The notes beneath the pieces were generated by a model that was not told the origin of the DNA, did not search any database, and saw only the letters and a program-made list of their open reading frames with translations. Below, piece by piece: positions 33,191-43,148 of a stretch of 54,699 nucleotides of DNA. Made by a program: the position numbers and the translations under genes. Location: NCBI GenBank assembly GCA_963575745.1, contig CAUYUJ010006294.1:1-54699 (forward strand). The letters run 5' to 3'. Source of the stretch: Prorocentrum cordatum (Eukaryota; Sar; Dinophyceae; Prorocentrales; Prorocentraceae). The first letter of the stretch is position 1; the number at the start of each line of letters is the position of its first letter.

Positions 33191-33660
33191 AGGTTGCGTG
33201 GCATCGAAAAACCTCCCCCCTCCTCTCAACCTCCTTCCTCCTCTGCCCATCCTTCCTTCCTCCCTTCATCATTATTCCACCCTTCCCCCCGCCCCCCTCC
33301 ACCCCCTCCTCCACTCTTTCTCCCACTCTTCCTCCTCCACTCTCCCCATTCACTCTTTTCCCCCGCCCTTCTTCTTCCCCCCTCTCCTGCTGCTCGTCGT
33401 CGTCTCGATCTGCCCCGCCCCCCCGCGCTGGACGCAGAAGGAGGATGAGCAGAGGGATAGATTGCGAAGTGGGAGGGGGGATCGCTGATGGGTTAGGTAA
33501 GGAAGTTGGCAAGGGAGGCAAGCACGAGGAGGGGGAGGAGGAGGAGGAGGAGGAGGAGGAGGAGGAGGACACATGAGCATAACGAAGAGGACGGGGGTAT
33601 ATCTGGAGGAGAGAAGATAGGGATGACTAGCACGAGGATGCGCCTCGCAGCCGCTTTTAG
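33191..33660. other. Pyrimidine-rich then purine-rich spacer/intron
   Basis: CT-rich sequence (about 33,210-33,420) switches to a purine-rich strand with (GAG)n at about 33,525-33,568. No gene is supported. It ends at a GCCGCTTTTAG acceptor-like motif at 33,660. Confidence 0.5.
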
Positions 33661-33849
33661 GTTTCTCGAGATGTCCGCCCGCGCTGCCTGGGGCCGTTCG
33701 CTCGCGGGTTCGCCCCCTGGGCCCCCGTGGGGCCCGAGGCCATCGCCTCAGGCCCCGCCCAGGGCCTCTCCGAGGCCGTCGCCGCCGCTCCGCAAGCCAA
33801 CCTGTCCATTGACGGGCTGCTTGGAGCAGGCGCTCCTGGACCACTGTGA
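33661..33849 (+). CDS. Possible small terminal exon
   Basis: After CGCAGCCGCTTTTAG a frame reads VSRDVRPRCLGPFARGFAPW, then GPEAIASGPAQGLSEAV and ANLSIDGLLGAGAPGPL, stopping at TGA 33,847-33,849. It has high G/C third positions. A second overlapping frame is open to 33,964, so the choice is not secure. No family recognised. Confidence 0.3.
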   Translation, partial: VSRDVRPRCLGPFARGFAPWAPVGPEAIASGPAQGLSEAVAAAPQANLSIDGLLGAGAPGPL

Positions 33850-34060
33850 AGCCCAGGGGGCGAATGCCGCGTTCGAGCTCGGACAATACCATTACATCAC
33901 AAAGGACAAGGCCGCCCATGGGCCTAGCATGGCAAAGAATCCAGAGCTGGCGGGCAGGCGTTGAACGCAGCATCGACCGCCGAGGCGAAGGAGGACGAGG
34001 AGTACGAGAAGGGGAAGGGGGGCGCGAGGAGGGACGAGGGAGGCGGATGGGTGAGGACGT

Positions 34061-34332
34061 TGACGCCAGTCAGATGTCAGTCTGACGTCAGACTGACGTC
34101 AGCATGACATCTGACGTCAGTCTGACGTCAGTCTGATGTCAGGCACCCCTCCTCCTCCTCCTCCTCCTCCTCCTCCTCATCCTCCTCTTCGCATCAGACT
34201 GGCGTCAGCATGACATCTGACGTCAGTCTGACGTCAGTCTGATGTCAGACACCCCCTCCTCCTCCTCCTCCTTCTCCTCCTCATCCTCATCCTCCTCCTC
34301 CTCCTTCTGATCCTCTTCCTCCTTATCCCCTT
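34061..34332. repeat. Duplicated TGACGTCAG cluster with (TCC)n tails
   Basis: TGACGTCAG words at 34,061-34,143 followed by (TCC)n. The pair of blocks repeats 106 bp later (AGCATGACAT at 34,101 and 34,207). The composite unit is therefore itself tandemly duplicated. Confidence 0.85.
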
Positions 34333-34471
34333 CCTCCTGCATCCCCCCTCATCCTCCTACTCGTCGCCCTCATCCTTCTCATCCCTCTCCTCATCTCATA
34401 CCAACTCCTCCTCCTCCTTCCCATCATCCGCCTCCTGCGCCGCCTCCCCGCCCCCCCGCCCGCCTTCCCAG

Positions 34472-34570
34472 ATAGAAGTGCTGCTGCGGGCTGCTCCAGA
34501 GGCGGAGGCGCCGTGGGTGCAGCTGCGCGACGCATGCGTGGCGGTGCTGTCCAAGTACCCCAGGGGATAA
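34472..34570 (+). CDS. Short terminal exon of an unrecognised gene
   Basis: The pyrimidine tract ending CCCGCCTTCCCAG (34,471) is followed by 32 codons plus TAA: IEVLLRAAPEAEAPWVQL then RDACVAVLSKYPRG. Codon bias is strong (CTG, GTG, CTGCGC). It looks like the last exon of a plus-strand gene whose upstream exons cannot be linked with confidence. Confidence 0.45.
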   Translation: MEVLLRAAPEAEAPWVQLRDACVAVLSKYPRG

Positions 34571-34764
34571 GGCGGATGAAGCGGGGGAATGAGGAGGATC
34601 AGGATCAGGAGGACAATCATGATACTTGTGATATGGGAGGCACAGGGGAGTAGGAGGCAGGAGAGGAGGGGGTGATGAGGATGTCGGATGCTGAGGGAAA
34701 CACTGGTAAGACTGATGAGGCGGACGTGTATTGAGGTGGCACGTCGATGTAGGATGGAGAGGGT

Positions 34765-35007
34765 ATGATGGAGGGGGGTGTTGATGAGTATGAGGAGGGG
34801 ACAGGATGTCATGGTTCTCGGGCTTCCACCGCGAGGTACCCCCGCGCCTCCAAGGAGGCGGCTGGCACGCCAGCCGAGAGGGGCACCTCGCTCGCGGACA
34901 AGCTCGCGTGCCTCCTCAAGCACCTCCGCCGCTTAAGGGACAACCAGACGCGCAGGCGGCAGGCCATGGATGCCCAAAACGACGACGGGCGGGGGGAGGC
35001 GTGGTAA
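34765..35007 (+). CDS. Possible exon, basic helical C-terminus
   Basis: A frame of 80 codons ending at TAA 35,005-35,007. The right half has coding-like codons: GTPAERGTSLADKLACLLKH, then LRRLRDNQTRRRQAMDAQ. The left half (MMEGGVDEYEEG) is purine-rich intron-like sequence, so the exon probably begins nearer 34,810-34,840. No family recognised. Confidence 0.3.
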   Translation: MMEGGVDEYEEGTGCHGSRASTARYPRASKEAAGTPAERGTSLADKLACLLKHLRRLRDNQTRRRQAMDAQNDDGRGEAW

Positions 35008-35131
35008 GGAGCGAACGATGGTACAGTTCATGACGGGAGGAAGGCAGCATGAGGAGGGCGCAAGGAGGGGACGTAGACAGAACAAGTGAGGGGACGCGGT
35101 GGAGGAGGACAGGAGGCGGTGGAATGAGGGC

Positions 35132-35720
35132 GGAGGGGTTACGCCAGGCGCCAATCTGGCGTAAGTTTGACGTCGGTCTGGCGCCTGTGTGCAGTCAGAT
35201 TGTCGTCAGACTGGCTCCAGATTGGCGCCTGGCGTCAGACTTGTGTGGGGCCTACGCTATATTGACGTCAGGCTGACGTCAGCATGGCGCCCTGGTGGTG
35301 TCAGACTGACGCCACGCTGTCGTCAGGTTCACGTCAGGCTGACGTCAGACTGACGTCATTATGACGTTACCCTGACGTCAGCCTGACGTCAGCGTGACGT
35401 CATCGCAACGTCATTGTGACGCAAGAATGACGTCATCCCGACGTCATTCTGACGCCAGAATGCGTCATTATCACGTTGTCATGACGTCAGCCCGACGTCA
35501 GCCTGCTGTCATTCCGACGTCATTATGAAGCCATGACGTCAGTCTGACGTCAGCCTGACGTCAATCTGACGTCAGACTGTCGTCAGGCTGATGTCAGGCT
35601 GACGTCAGCCTGCCGTCAGTCTGACGTCAGTCTGACGTCAGTATGCCGTCAGTCTGACGTCAGACTGTCGTCAGGCTGATGTCAGGCTGACGTCAGGCTG
35701 ACGCCATTCTAACGTCACAC
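35132..35720. repeat. Long TGACGTCA array
   Basis: About 590 bp of TGACGTCAG/TGACGTCAT words separated by 2-6 bp, the unit being about 10-12 bp (GTCTGACGTCA, GCCTGACGTCA). TGACGTCA is a perfect palindrome and the consensus CRE/ATF site of animals and fungi. The first 100 bp are diverged (GGCGCCAATCTGGCG). The array ends about 65 bp upstream of the next exon. Confidence 0.93.
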
Positions 35721-35785
35721 CAACGACAACTTGCTGCCACAGCGTTGGCAAGTCAGCGTTGGTGTGCCGAACCGCCTCCACTCAG

Positions 35786-36458
35786 GCGATGATGCAGTGC
35801 ACGCCCGCCCAGCAGGAGACCCTGCAATACTTCCTGCACCTCCTCGGCGTCCCCCCCGCCATGAGCGGCATGGACACCCCGAGGCATGCACCATGCCTCC
35901 TCATCCTCCGCCTCGTCTTCCTCCTCCGCCTCCTCCTCCTCTTCCTCCTCTTCCTCCTCCTCCTCCTCCTCCTCCTCCTCCTCCTCCCCCGTCTCCTTTT
36001 CATCATCCTCCTCCTCTTCCTCCTCCTCCTCCTCCTATTCCTCTTCGTCCTCCTCCTCCTCCTCCTCCTCCTCGCTGTCCTTGGCCGCGTCGTTCAGCCT
36101 TTTGGTCGCCGCCCTTGCGGATGGCCCCACGTCAGGTCAAAGCTCCTCCTCCTCCTCCTCCTGCCCTTCGTCCTCATCCTCTTCCTCCACCTCTTCCTCC
36201 TCCGTCGCCCCCTCCTCAACCGCCTCCTCCTCCTCCTCATCCCCCTCCTCCTTCTCCCCCTCCCCCTTCTCCTCGGCACTCGCCCGCGCCGTCGCAGAGC
36301 CCGGCGGCGTCGCGGGCGCCGACCCCAAGGCCGTCTCGCATGCCGAGTTGCGCCGACTTCAGCATCGTCCCAGCGGCTTCCGAGTCCGAAGGCGCGGACG
36401 GGGGGTTGGCGGCTGGGCGATGGGGACGCGGGTGTTGGGCGAGGAGAATGAGTTTTGA
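35786..36458 (+). CDS. Candidate three-exon gene end (35,786-35,883; 36,098-36,135; 36,298-36,458)
   Basis: Exon 1 follows CTCCACTCAG and reads AMMQCTPAQQETLQYFLHLL then GVPPAMSGMDTP, ending AG before GCATGC, a GC-type donor. Exon 2 follows GTTCAG, encodes LLVAALADGPTS and ends at GTCAAA. Exon 3 follows CGCCGTCGCAG, reads EPGGVAGADPKAVSHAELRR and stops after VLGEENEF. Phases 2 and 1 agree at both junctions, although the introns are (TCC)n-rich and open in several frames. No family recognised. The short middle exon is the weakest part. Confidence 0.4.
35895..36092. repeat. (TCC)n microsatellite
   Basis: About 200 bp of TCC triplets with occasional TTC. It sits in the first intron of the candidate gene and is probably intronic. 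Long Ser- or Leu-rich frames here are artefacts. Confidence 0.95.
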
Positions 36459-36597
36459 TGAGGGGAAGGAGGTCGGCTAAGGGGAATGAGGTTGGGCGGG
36501 GAGAAGGTTCCTGGATGTGGAAAATGATATTGTACGCGGGGGGGGAGGGGGGGGGGAACAGGCGGGCGGATGAGGAGAACGAGCGAATGAGGGTGAC

Positions 36598-37431
36598 ATC
36601 CTACCAGCCCGCTGTGCTTAGGTAGTATAACGAGTTTGTTTTGTGTCTCTCTACCCCACCCCCCCACCACCCCCCCCACACCCCACCCCCTCCCCTCGGC
36701 CTGGGAGGGGATGGGGGGGGGCGGAGGCGCCGCAGCGTCCAAGATGGCCCAAGAAGGCCCCGAGAGGGCTTCAAAGCAGCAAGCTGGCCCCCAAGATGGC
36801 CCATGCGACTCCGAGATGGGCCGCTATAAACTCCGACATGCCCCCAAGAGGCCCCAAATCAGCCCCAAGACTGATCCAAGTGCCCTCCGAGCCCTCCACG
36901 GCGCCCTCAAAGATGCCCATTTGTTTTTTCAAAAGCCTAATGGAAAATCAATGTTTGTTTGGCAATATCGCCTTTTCGTTTCCGATGGGCTTTAGAAGCC
37001 TCATGATGGCCCCAAGATGCCCCGCAAGAGGCCCAAGAGGGGTCCACTAAGGCAGCAGGCTGCACCCCTATCGTTCAAGAGGCGCCCAAGAGCGCTCCAA
37101 CAAGGCCCCACCGTTTGAGAGCCTCCGAGGGGGCGGCGCTAATTTGGGGGCCGCCTTTTTGAGCCATGGGGCCCCAGATGACCTCGAGGGGGCTGTTTGC
37201 CTCTCCCCGAGGACCCCCCACCCCGCCCAGCGTGGCCCAATGTGGCTCCAAGAAAGCCCTCGATAGGCAACTGTGGTTTTCAAAATTGCCAAATATAGCC
37301 GAGCATGGCTCAAGATAGCCCCCGACAGCCTCTAGCCGAGCATGGCCCAGGATACCTTCCAAAGAGACCCCGCGATAAATGGCAATAAATTATGGATGGG
37401 CTGGTGGGGATACGCGAAGCGTCAAGAATTG
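36598..37431 (+). mobile_element. Dispersed element, long copy A
   Basis: About 830 bp matching 45,051-45,971 from end to end. Shared landmarks: CCAGCCC..TGG/GTGCTTA..GTAGTATAACG start, GTCTCTCTACCCC, a G-run, CCTCCGAGCC, TTTGAGCCATGGGGCCC, GTGGCTCCAAG, GGTTTTCAAAATT, TAGCCTCC/CCCCGACAG and the terminal TGGTGGGGATACGCGAAGCG. No long coding frame or terminal repeat is evident, so it is non-autonomous or an unknown family. Orientation is set by the direction shared by the two long copies. Confidence 0.8.
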
Positions 37432-37485
37432 GATGGGATGAGGAGTATGAGAAGGAAGAGGAATGGATGAAGACAGCTAACGGAG

Positions 37486-38258
37486 CGATCGCACAACGCG
37501 AGGCGACGGCGAGCACGGCGAGACGGACACCGAGAAGAACATCGACGAGACCTCTGACGAGGACGACGCGCTGGTGACGCAGGCTGATTCGCCGCCTTGC
37601 TTGGAACGCTGCGCTGCTATCGCTGCGTCGTAAGTGTCCGCTTGCTGCATCATCCTGCTCCCCTTCCTCCTCCTTCTCCCCATCCCCGTCCTCCTCCTCC
37701 TCCTCCTCCCCCTCCTCATCCTCCTCCTCCTCCTCCTCCTCCCCCTCCTCCTCCGTTTCCTCCTCCTCCTCCCCCCCCTCGCCACCCTGCCCCATCCCCA
37801 CCCTTCCCCATGTTCTGTGTCCCGCGTCCCTTCTCTCATTGTATACTCTGTCTCTTGATATGGAAGTCTCGCTCATCCCCCCCTCACCCCGACGCAACCG
37901 CCCCCCCCCCGTTAGGTTGCCATCTTACGTATCATCCACTTCATCATATGTGGTGTCTTCCCCGTCAACCGCGCTTTGGCCCTTGCACCAGCGCCGCGCA
38001 CACTTTGTGTCGAACGTTGCGGTTGGTTACATGTCATTGGGCCCAGCCGCCTGGACATTTCAAATTGGGTTTCACAGAGGTGGTGCGTGTCGATCAAAAT
38101 TTAGCCTCTCCGATCAGCGCCGAGCACTTGCGTTAGCAACATTACAAACAGCTGCACGAAGGAAAATGCGATCGCTTCGAAATCTCAGCTCTCGCCTGGG
38201 CGCCGCGCACATACGTCTCAGCGTGTCAATAAAGAGGTACCACAGCTCCAAGCATTAG
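37486..38258 (+). CDS. Candidate two-exon gene end (~37,486-37,629; 37,916-38,258)
   Basis: Exon 1 is acidic: DGEHGETDTEKNIDETSDED then DALVTQADSPPCLERCAAIA. It ends in phase 2 at a classical GTAAGT donor (37,630). A pyrimidine-rich intron ends CCCCCCCGTTAG. Exon 2 restores the frame and stays open for 114 codons, through ALWPLHQRRAHFVSNVAVGY and LATLQTAARRKMRSLRNLSS, to TAG at 38,256-38,258. Exon 2 has lower third-position G/C and may partly be 3' untranslated. The exon 1 start is uncertain (in-frame TAA at 37,478-37,480). No family recognised. Confidence 0.4.
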
Positions 38259-38355
38259 GTAGTGCCACCGCTGCCATTTATGTGTCTCGAGAGGTCTGGC
38301 GACCCTCCCGACCGCCCGTCGAGCACGGCACTCGGCAGCGGCCGAGTTGGCCATC

Positions 38356-39490
38356 ATGTCTGCTTCGTCGGCGCACGCCATTGCGCCGACCTCCCCCCGC
38401 GGCTCCGACGAGGGCGCCGCGGCGCTGGTTTCTGGCAGGCCCGCGGTCCACATCGAGGTGGCCCGCCTTCGCGAAGGTGAAACTATCGACGGGGACATGG
38501 TGTCTGTGGTATCATCCTCAGACGACGCTCCCCTTGCAGCCTCTTCAGTCCATTGGCAGGCCGACGAGGTGGAGTCGACCCCTGCGAAGAAGCCCAGGAA
38601 GAGCATCACGCAGAAGACCTCCTCCGACAAGTGCGACGCCAGCTACACGCCGAGCCCAGTCCAGCACGTCGGCCCCAAGCTGGAGCCTGACAAGGCTGCC
38701 GTGCGTTTGTCGGTTGTCGTTTTTGCTCGCGCATGGGCGCGCGCCCAGGAATAGAGATGGGGAGCGGGGGGGGGGTGGGGGGGCGCTCAACACCGCGAGG
38801 CGACGCTCGCTAGTGCCCCCGCACCCCGCCCCCGCACCCCACCCCCCCACCCCCCCGCTTCCGCCCACAAAACAAGCGAATCACATGGAAATCGATACTA
38901 CTGGGGGCCGACGAGGGCCGCGTCCACTCCCCCTTGGCACGTCGCCCCTCTGTTCGAGCAGAAACCACAGCCAAACGCGCGCGGCCGCCACGCAGGAGCC
39001 AGAAGAGGAAGTTCCAGTTCCAGAACAGGATTCGCCAGTGCAGCGCTTGCTAGACGCGATGGAGACGCCGCCGCAAGTCACATCCCGATCTTCACCGACC
39101 GCCGTGCTGTCGACCGTGAGCCTTGAGGACGTGGCGGAGGCGATCATGAACACCCCGCCTCCCCCGCCAGGCTGGGAGTTGGTGGTCTTCCCTGTCAGCG
39201 TCAGCAGGACTGGCGCGGTGGGCCTGTTCGTTGGGAGGGAGCCTCTGCCTACCCCAGTCGCTGGAGTGTTTCCAGCGCGTGAGATCCCGTCCACCGACAC
39301 CCTTGTGTCGCCGCCCTCGCCAGACCTCGGGCTCGCTCCAGATGGCCCCGATCAGCATCGCCAGTGCCATGATGAGACCCAGGGCGACAACGACGAGAGC
39401 GACGAGAGCGACGTTCTCGGCGATGAAGAGTTGCACGATCTCGCCCAGTTCCTGCACCAGTCGTGGCAGCCAAGTGACGAGAGGGCATGA
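38356..39490 (+). CDS. Two-exon gene for an acidic unknown protein (38,356-38,700; 38,996-39,490)
   Basis: Exon 1 starts at ATG 38,356 (MSASSAHAIAPTSPRGSDEG) and ends EPDKAA in phase 0 before GTGCGT. Exon 2 follows CGGCCGCCACGCAG in phase 0, starts EPEEEVPVPEQDSPVQRLLD and ends LHQSWQPSDERA at TGA. The joined product has 279 residues and is rich in Ser, Pro, Asp and Glu, with a basic patch TPAKKPRKSITQK that could be a nuclear signal. It is probably disordered, with two short helices (LEDVAEAIMN, EELHDLAQFL). The intron holds a G-run and then a C-run. Third-position G/C and agreeing phases support it; function unknown. Confidence 0.6.
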
Positions 39491-39582
39491 GGTAGGGTTT
39501 CGGGCGCGAGCTGCATCTATAGCTCGGCTGGTTGGCATGAGGTTGGGTTTCGCGAGCTGCATCTATAGCACGGCTGGTTAGC
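39484..39582. repeat. Tandem duplication of ~50 bp after the stop codon
   Basis: GGCATGAGGT..GGGTTTCG followed by CGAGCTGCATCTATAGC and CGGCTGGTT occurs twice, at about 39,484 and 39,534. The first copy overlaps the stop codon of the preceding gene, so the duplication probably extends its 3' untranslated region. Confidence 0.8.
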
Positions 39583-40399
39583 CAACCCAGCACGATACTC
39601 CTTCACTCCCTCCTTCATGGAGGGAGACGAGGGATACAAGGACGGGGGGTAGACCCATCTCTTTACACAATGATTTACATTGTTCGCTATTTTGTGCTCG
39701 GTGATAGCAGATTTGCATACAGGCATAGTGCTTGTATGTTGGGGGCGCATGTATGAACATGTGCTTGATCGCGCCAGTAGCGAGCGATCCTTTTATACGT
39801 ATCTCGTTCTGGAAAGTTGTTCAACGACATTGTAAAATGCGCAGCTCCGAACCATCGCTCATCAGGCAGTTGCCCCTGGTGCATTCCCCTCCATGACTAG
39901 ACCACCATTGCCACGTCGGAACCGCATCCCTCGTGCTGTGACCACCCCTTCGTCCCTATGCACTCTCGTACACCCTTCTTGGCTATTGTATCAGGTTGTG
40001 CGTTGGCCCCCATACAGTCGGGGCGTTGAAGAAGGAACCCTTTTTTATCGGTGGGGAGGGGTTCGGTGTTCCTTGATTGCGTTACAGTTTGCCCTGTGTA
40101 CCTTAGGTGTTCTCTAGGAGATGGAAGTTTCTCTGGTGGGAAGAAGGGACCTCGTTTCTTATTTAGGGTTCCTTAGGTCAACGCCCCGACTGTGCACGGC
40201 AGCACACCGAATGGAGACGCCATGCGGACACTATCCTCAGCCACCCAGGCCCTTCAGTCATCCCCACAACCTCTGCTTCCCACTCAATTCCCGCACCCCG
40301 CTCCATTCGCCTTGCCCCATCTGCCCCCGACTAGAGTCCCCAATCACTTTGGCCATGTGCTCCTGAGCGCCGCGTGGCCAGGAGCTCTCCGCCTTCGTG
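39583..40399. other. Intergenic stretch without a supported gene
   Basis: Lower G/C than its surroundings. Apart from the inverted-repeat element at 40,014-40,193 it holds no convincing exon or RNA gene. Confidence 0.5.
40014..40193. mobile_element. MITE-like element with terminal inverted repeats
   Basis: ACAGTCGGGGCGTTGA at 40,014-40,029 is the exact inverse of TCAACGCCCCGACTGT at 40,178-40,193. Further in, GGAACCCT (40,039 onward) pairs with AGGGTTCC (40,165 onward). The 180-bp interior has no coding frame. No clear target-site duplication is visible. Confidence 0.65.
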
Positions 40400-40553
40400 A
40401 TGACGATTGACGTCGGCAACGGCGGCGCCGAGACGCTCGCGCCCGACACCGTGGACCACGACGAGGACGACGGGGGCGACGAGGCGCTGCTGCGCAAGGC
40501 GTCCAAGGCCCCCCACGTGCCTCCCAAGAAGCGCCAGCTCAAGGCTTTTGCGG
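40400..40553 (+). CDS. Possible first exon of an acidic-to-basic unknown protein
   Basis: ATG at 40,400 opens MTIDVGNGGAETLAPDTVDH, then DEDDGGDEALLRKASK and PPKKRQLKAF, with strongly biased codons (GGC, GAC, CTG). A GTCACA donor-like site follows at 40,554, but the frame stays open to 40,660 in increasingly purine-rich sequence. No downstream partner exon was matched with certainty; 41,163-41,540 is a possibility. Confidence 0.4.
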
Positions 40554-41162
40554 GTCACAACAGAGATGCTGTTCAGAAATATGTCAGAGAGTGGGCGAGG
40601 GAGGAACGGAGGGGGTTACAAAATGATAAGGAGGAGGGGAGTGGACGACGACAGGAGTGAAGAGGAGGAGAGGTGTGGAGGAGGAAAGGAGAGGAGGAGA
40701 GGGCGGCGATAAGTTCTGAGGGCGAGGATCGTCTCCTCCTCCTCCTCCTTCTCCCACTCATCCTTATCCCGATCCTCCTTCTCCTGCGCCTTCCCCTCCT
40801 CCTCCCGCTCCGCTTTCTCCTCCTCCTCCCGGGGCGAATCAGTGTAGTAAAGACCAAGGGGGTCGTGTGCTCTGATGCAGCTGTGGCTCACACAGGATGA
40901 CGTGGCCGAAGAGGGGCAAGGATGCGCCCTTCTCCTGATGACATTCGCCCCCTCCTCCTGGCCCCTCTCACGCCTCGGCCCCCGTCAATATCTCGCACCC
41001 CGCTCCCCGCGTGCATTCTGGATTCAACTTCCCCAGTCCATTCTCGCACTCCCTGCCCGCCCAGGACGGCCCAAGGGCTCAGGGGCCCTGTATGCCCGAC
41101 GCCTCGGGGGCCTCAGGAATTCAAGGCACACAGGGGCCCAGTGCCGAAGGCCCAAGGGTTAG

Positions 41163-41540
41163 ATGCGGCGTTCCAAGGCTTCGGTGAACGATCGCAAGGC
41201 AGAGGCCACTAGCTCCAAGGAGACGGCCAAGAAGGCCAAGAAGGCCAAGAAGGCCATCCCAGGGGGCGCGGGCAAGGTCCGCAAGGTCACGTCGGCTGCG
41301 GGCCTCCCGCGCGTGATGATGCATCCTTCCTTGGGGCAGATCAACGCGACGTACGCGACAGCTTGCAGTTACATGTGCTGCAAGGGCGCTGATCGCAAAC
41401 CCAAGCTCCTCGTTCAAGTGCCAGCGTCCTGGACAGAGTCTCACGGGCCGATCCTTGCAAAGATTTTGAAGTGGGCCTGTGAGACCAATTCTGATAAAGA
41501 ACATATCGTTGCCTACCGCAACAAACTCTTGAAGAAATGA
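41163..41540 (+). CDS. Small Lys-rich unknown protein, 125 residues
   Basis: ATG at 41,163 follows CCCAAGGGTTAG, which could be a cis or spliced-leader acceptor; TAG lies in frame directly upstream. The N-terminal third is basic (KETAKKAKKAKKAIPGGAGK). The rest looks globular: MMHPSLGQINATYATACSYM, LLVQVPASWTESHG and ILAKILKWACETN, ending AYRNKLLKK at TGA. An A-rich 3' flank follows. It is either a complete small gene or a last exon. No family is recognised. Confidence 0.5.
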   Translation: MRRSKASVNDRKAEATSSKETAKKAKKAKKAIPGGAGKVRKVTSAAGLPRVMMHPSLGQINATYATACSYMCCKGADRKPKLLVQVPASWTESHGPILAKILKWACETNSDKEHIVAYRNKLLKK

Positions 41541-41690
41541 GTTTGTGCTAGGTGCTCACAATAGAAAAAAGAAAATATAAAAAAAGTATAGAAAAAAAGG
41601 TTTGGGGGATAAAGCAACAAAAATAGGAACGAAACATAAATCACAATAAAATTAGAAGATCAACGGAAAGAAGAAAAGAAAACGCCCCGG
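41541..41690. other. A-rich 3' flank
   Basis: About 150 bp very rich in A (GAAAAAAGAAAATATAAAAA), unlike the GC-rich surroundings. It directly follows the TGA of the small Lys-rich frame and may be its 3' untranslated region, or the A-rich tail of a retroposed copy. Confidence 0.4.
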
Positions 41691-43148
41691 TGTGTTCCCC
41701 AACACCCATATCGACACACTAATCCGAACGTCCCGCGTGTCAGTGGGCAACTGCCGCAGCCTGTACCCACGCAACGGTATCGTGCTCTGTCACCCCCGGC
41801 CCACCAGCTACCCCCCCTCCCAGAGGCCCAGTGCGTGGAGCGGTTCAAGTTCCTGCGGGAGCAGCCCCCCCTTTGCGTCTGCCCCTCCGCCCCCAGCCCC
41901 CTAGCGCTGAGCCCCCCACCCCCCCGTTGCCCTACACCCGTAACACGGCGAGGGCACGCGGCGTCTGGGTTGGTGGCGCGGCTCCACAGCACCTGCGTAC
42001 GAAACCCCAGATGCAGCGTGTGCGTATTCAGCCGAGACCAGCTGCGATGGTGAACCATCATGTCTAGCAGTTGGCATTTAATGTTTCTCAGGGTGCAGGG
42101 GCGCCCAAAGGGTGGGCACCCGTGCGTTTGCCATCAGATTCGATGGATTGGTCCCGTTCAGGCTTACTGAAAACAAGTGGCGCAGGATCCGTTCTCGAGG
42201 AGCTTGAGTGCTCATGGGTCATTATGTTATTGATGGAAGAGTTGTATCCCCCTCCTCCTCCTCCTCCTCCCCACCACCGCCTCGTTCTTCCTATTATGCC
42301 TCCCCATCATTCACCCATTCGTCCTTATCCTCCTCATCCCCCTTCTCCCGCCTCCCCCTCCTCATCCTAATCATCCGTCTCTCCCCGATGAGGTCGGCTG
42401 TGCCTCCCCGAGCGGTGGGCTGGGCGTCTCGATAGGGCGCGCGGGGAGGGGGGGGGGAGGGATCGCGTTCAACAACTCGGCATTGCTCGGACGTGCGCAC
42501 GTTTCCTTCGGCGAGGACAATGGAGGAGCATCCTTGATCATTTCGCGAAAAACCAAAAACGCACGAAACCGAAAACACAACGCAGGGAAAGGACGTCCGA
42601 GCGATGGCCAGACCAAGGAGTGCGCCCCTTGGAGTTCAGCGCATTTGTGATGGCACCAGCTCCGCTTCGCCCTAGCTGCGAGGGCTGCCAGGAGAGGAGG
42701 GGGAGAAGGATGGGATCAGGATGAGAACGAGGAACCGAGGGGGGAGAAGGATGATGAGGGGGAAGGAGGAGGAGGATGGGGAGGAGGAAGAGGAACGCCA
42801 GGAGAAGAATAGGAAGTTGAGCCAGCCCCCAGACTGGGACACTGGCTGCGTATCGCCACCCTTGCCTCGGCCCGAACCGTTTTACCTGGGATGGAGGGGG
42901 GGTGAGGAGGATGAGGAGATTGGTGAGGAGAGGAGGATGAGGTGAGACTGGCCGACACGACGCAATGAATGTAATATCTGATCGGGACCTGTTCGAAACC
43001 GACGATGTTGGGTCATGGTTTAGTTGGCGTTGTATTTGAATAATGTAGTTGGGTTTGCGTCGCTGGATGGTTCCCGTCATACAATTTATTGACGTTGAAC
43101 ACCGCCAGTGTGATCACCGAACGACTAAATATTGACACAAACATAACA
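41691..43148. other. Spacer without a supported gene
   Basis: Contains C-rich and (TCC)n patches (about 41,800-41,930 and 42,245-42,375) and a purine-rich stretch (42,690-42,800). Two short competing frames at 41,831-42,067 could not be told apart, so no exon is called. Confidence 0.4.

Noticed and set aside
35886-36290. Poly-Ser or poly-Leu protein
   Set aside because: Direct translation of (TCC)n and (CTC)n microsatellite; probably intron.
41831-42067. Two overlapping 70-78 codon frames
   Set aside because: They compete over the same C-rich sequence, without clear splice sites or codon bias to choose one.
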